Shown: positions 60,730 to 64,000 of the stretch, piece by piece | Layout of the letters: the number at the start of each line of letters is the position of its first letter | How positions within the stretch are numbered: the stretch's first letter is position 1 | DNA from: Owenia fusiformis | Taxonomy: Eukaryota > Annelida > Polychaeta > Sabellida > Oweniidae | DNA length: 64,000 nucleotides | Assembly: GCA_903813345.2 (NCBI GenBank) | Contig: CAIIXF020000005.1 | Coordinates: 16,621,375-16,685,374 of the forward strand | Direction: 5' to 3' | The notes under the pieces: model-generated | What the model saw: the letters and a program-made list of their open reading frames with translations, nothing else | Database searches by the model: none | Told to the model about the DNA's origin: nothing | Position numbers and translations under genes: made by a program

Positions 60730-61546
60730 GTGCCTTAAGTAACATCTAACATTCAACCGAAAAACAACGCCATTAATAAGGAACAGACAAATAAAAACAA
60801 ATACATAATCATTACTGATAAGCCAAATGGGTTGCTCATGAACACCAAATTCAAGGTATAGTAGAGTGATATTGACTAGATTGATGATGTCATGGTTCAT
60901 TGGAAAGATCTTTTAAAGATCCCATATAAAGTTTAAAACACTTTAGCTTATATTGTAGTCTTACTCACCAATGCATGAAAATGGTTCAGAAAAAAACATT
61001 TCAAAATTTTAGTTTTCATTGAAACCAATGGTACAATAATATCTAAAACATAATATATTCTTTCTTTTAATTTGGTTTGACAATCAACATAGGTTTATTA
61101 CTGAAGTTTAAAATTTTTGATATGCTAAAACATTGAAGTGGTACATTAGATATGGCATTTTATTATTGAAAAAGTGTCCTTTGTTCAATCTTTGCATTGG
61201 TGTTAAAAAGATAATCTTTTTTGAAATGTATGGAGGAATATTTGATGATTAAAAATGTCTAACTTTTTTTTAAAAAACGGCAGGAAATTTGGATATTTGA
61301 GAAATGAACAGCTGACATCTTTTTTTCAAAAAACTTTTTTTAAATCTCTAATATAACTTTTAAAGTCATGACAAATAATAAATAAATGAATGATAAAAAC
61401 ATATTTTCAAACTTTACATGGGGACTTTAAGTTTCCTATGGTGAACACATCCTTTCAGAAAAAATAAAGCACAGAACAGCTTGATTAGCTTTAACATGAT
61501 CTATTTAGCCTTTTCTTCACCATCTTTTACAAAGAGTAATTAAATA

Positions 61547-61658
61547 CAGGGTGTTCCAAAAGTAACAGGACTGGTGCTGGTTTTTTGTTAAACATGGACC
61601 AATTGGTGCAGAATTGACAAAATGCCAGCACCAGTCCTGTTACTTTTGGAACACCCTG
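61547..61658. mobile_element. 112-bp MITE (CAGGGTGTTCC family)
   Basis: Ends CAGGGTGTTCCAAAAGTAAC, extending through AGGACTGGTGCTGG, with a near-perfect inverse, and TA on both sides (61545-61546 and 61659-61660). The duplicated sister locus at about 56121-56145 lacks it. The terminal motif is that of Tc1/mariner derivatives. Confidence 0.92.
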
Positions 61659-62060
61659 TAAATCTATAATTTATATAACTGAGACAAACTGTTGTTATAC
61701 AATTTATAAAATAATATATGTATTACACATATGTTATTGTATTACACATATGTCATTGTTTTATACATAATAAATAATAAAATAACTATGGTTACAAATT
61801 CCTTATAAACAGTATTTTCATAGTGTGAGCTAACAAGTGTGACCTTAAATAATAGAATACATTTTATGACTTATATTTAATATTGTTTTGGCCTTTTTAC
61901 TCTTCATTTCCTCAGTACTTTCCAAAACAAAAATATGAAATATATTTTCTATTTCAGGCCAATAAAAATGAAGATTTATGTATTTCTACATACATATTTT
62001 ACAGCAGACTTTCAGAGCAAGTCTAAGTGATATAACTGCCAATATTAAACATATAACCTT

Positions 62061-62284
62061 TAGCTTTACAAGACACGGGGAGTAAGTCAACCCTCCACTT
62101 TAGCTTTACAAGACACGGGGAGTAAGTCAACCCTCCACTTTAGCTTTACAAGACACGGGGAGTAAGTCAACCCTCCAATTTAGCTTTACAAGACACTGGG
62201 AGTAAGTCACCCCCTCTATGATACTCTATATAACATAAGCTACAGAATATAAGAGGGAGGGGTGACTTACTCCCCATGTTGCAA
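62061..62284. repeat. 40-bp minisatellite with an inverted partial copy
   Basis: Four units of TAGCTTTACAAGACACGGGG then AGTAAGTCAACCCTCCACTT, each exactly 40 bp, at 62061, 62101, 62141 and 62181. An inverted copy, GGTGACTTACTCCCCATG, lies at 62260-62284. Confidence 0.92.
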
Positions 62285-62289
62285 GAGTA

Positions 62290-64000
62290 GTGATTTTGTC
62301 TAAAATTATGCATTCATGAAAAGGTATACCCCAAAAAAGTGGCACTAATGAATTTAATCATGATGATTGTTGACTGAGGCAGTAATTGCCATCTTGTATG
62401 ACAGTGTCAAATAATGGTTGAATTCTGTACATAAATAAATAATGTTTAACACTATTTGGCAATTTTTTCAAGCATTCACATATAATGCAGTTTCATCAAT
62501 ACTTTGAGAGAAACCTTGTAAAATGATTCATTTTGATTACAGTGAATATTTGAACGTTCCCCCAGTCCCAGCAGCCTCTTTAGCCCTGTGGGTGAATGAC
62601 TGAGGCATGGGTCACATTGAAGATAATTAAAAGATATTAATAGCAAGTAGGAAATTGTTTTAGATTACATAAAATGTCACTTTAAAGAATGACATCCCTC
62701 ATTAACCTGTCAAGACTCATGAAAAATATGTTAATCAAATGACATGCCATTTTTCTACAGTCATCAAAATAGTAACACAGGCTAAATGCAGTCCTTAGTG
62801 TCTTAGTGAATAGAACATGCATATGCCATTTAATTTAATACAATTTATAATCTCCTGGTTGTCAGAATTTAAATTGAATATCATATGATGATTTGATATT
62901 CTAGCAAAAATGCGATATTCACTTTTTTATTTTATTGTTTTGTTGAAATTGTTTTTGGCAAAATACAAGAGAGTACAAAGGTAATTTGAAATCTCACATA
63001 TTTTTGTTTAAAATATCATTTTTCCAAATTTTCATGTTTTCATCAATGCTCATTCATCAATGCTTCAAAATTCCAGGGGTTTCAGATTTGACAATTTAGC
63101 CCAGGGGGAGGGGGTTTGCTCATACAGGGTTTGGGGCTGCCCTCTATCTTTGATTTCCAATTTCAGGTTTCTTTCTTTTAATTGTTATTTTTTGAGTATG
63201 AAAGCCTTGAAAATGTTCAGCACAGAGGATAGAGAGAGAATAAGAAAAGAAACATGCAGTTCCATCTATATTCAAATTTGAAACTGCTCCATCAAAAGCA
63301 TTAAGCATCTAGCAGAAATTGTCTGATCAATTTCAATAAAAACATAATTTTTTACAATTGCAAAAATAATATACACTGACTATTATTATGACTTCATTTC
63401 AAAGACTATTGTGATGATTTCAGTTATCATCCACTGGTAAAAATTAAATACAAATTGGACTTCAATTTAGTTATCTGCACATAACTACATAGTAAGGAGG
63501 ATTTGCTCCCAGAGTGCAACATCGATATTTTTGCCAAATGGGCATGTCCTGATTACATAATTCAAATTCAAAAAACTGCCATTTTGTTCACTTCAACATT
63601 TGAATTGTGAATTTTGGTCTGTTTTCCAAGCAAAAATTCCAAAACTCACAAGAAATGATGAAGATATTGGTTAAGATCTTTAGGACTGTTTATTTGAATT
63701 TATGGTTGATATAATTTCAGAAAATATCGACATTTCAACGTTTTCATTGCTGGAAAATATAGAGTTTCGATACTGGGAGCCAATCCTCCTTGTACAATAG
63801 TGACTAATAAATATTCCTTTCCAATATATCCTATTTATAAGCTCCGTTTGGCAACCAAAAAAACTAGGGTAATTATTGGCTATAATTAGAATGCACCTTT
63901 ATTTTTAGGTTTTAAGAATAAAGGCAACTTAATTAATGCTCTTTCTGTCCTTTAACCATAGGATTTGGGCAGATATAAAAAAGATGGCAGCAAGGGTAGA
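62290..64000. other. Gene-free end of the window
   Basis: AT-rich. The ORF at 63060-63281 shows no family motif. No terminal repeats or conserved exon signatures were recognised. Confidence 0.5.

Larger units (their letters stand above)
57858..61745 (+). repeat. Downstream unit of the segmental duplication (3' flank of the intact gene)
   Basis: No gene recognised. Contains the colinear blocks listed for 55286-56235, a diverged copy of the 895-1370 dispersed repeat at 58343-58790, a poly-C/GC stretch near 59265-59335, a foldback at 60620-60729 and a MITE at 61547-61658. Confidence 0.7.

Overview
This is a eukaryotic, animal window. It is AT-rich, its genes are split by GT-AG introns, and it is crowded with transposon remnants and minisatellites. 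The gene content (an L1CAM/neuroglian cell-adhesion molecule with chordate-like 6 Ig + 5 FN3 layout, an EGF/D8C membrane protein, a melatonin-receptor-like GPCR, an ANKH-like transporter) and the transposon load suggest a marine invertebrate, perhaps an invertebrate deuterostome. The species cannot be fixed from sequence alone.

Layout. (1) 240-16108 (+): the 3' 18 coding exons of an L1CAM/neuroglian gene, from the end of Ig3 through Ig6, five FN3 domains, the membrane helix and an ankyrin-type tail. Every splice junction was followed in frame. Its introns carry foldback elements, a dead mariner, splice-site-like tandem repeats and a 377-bp short-TIR transposon. (2) 16109-20764: 3' flank with a regular 20-bp minisatellite. 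(3) 20765-24814 (-): an eight-exon gene with no long ORF, giving a 366-aa type I membrane protein (signal peptide, EGF, D8C, EGF, membrane helix, short tail). (4) 24815-29629: no genes; a possible tRNA-derived SINE, a 464-bp foldback and a second copy of the short-TIR transposon.

(5) 29630-47971: the most striking object, an 18.3-kb element with 3.65-kb inverted arms, bounded by a 6-bp direct repeat TCCGTT. Each arm holds a frameshifted adenovirus-type (Polinton/Maverick-type) cysteine protease gene, a second protease fragment and a decayed non-LTR reverse transcriptase fragment. The interior holds satellite-like repeats, a 3-kb 5'-truncated Tx1/L1-like LINE with a 16-bp target duplication, and a mariner that itself contains a third copy of the short-TIR transposon. 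No Polinton polymerase, integrase, ATPase or capsid gene was recognised, so it looks like a non-autonomous Polinton-like element.

(6) 48151-49216: a mariner remnant. (7) 50975-52387 (-): an intronless melatonin-receptor-like GPCR with a 10-residue repeat in intracellular loop 3. (8) 53377-54403: a 34-bp minisatellite and a tandem pair of foldbacks. (9) 54922-61745: a segmental tandem duplication. The downstream unit has an intact intronless ANKH-like gene (56460-57857, +). The upstream unit keeps only the wrecked 3' end of a paralogue (54922-55285). A 112-bp MITE is present in one unit and absent at the matching place in the other. (10) 61746-64000: a 40-bp minisatellite and no recognised gene.
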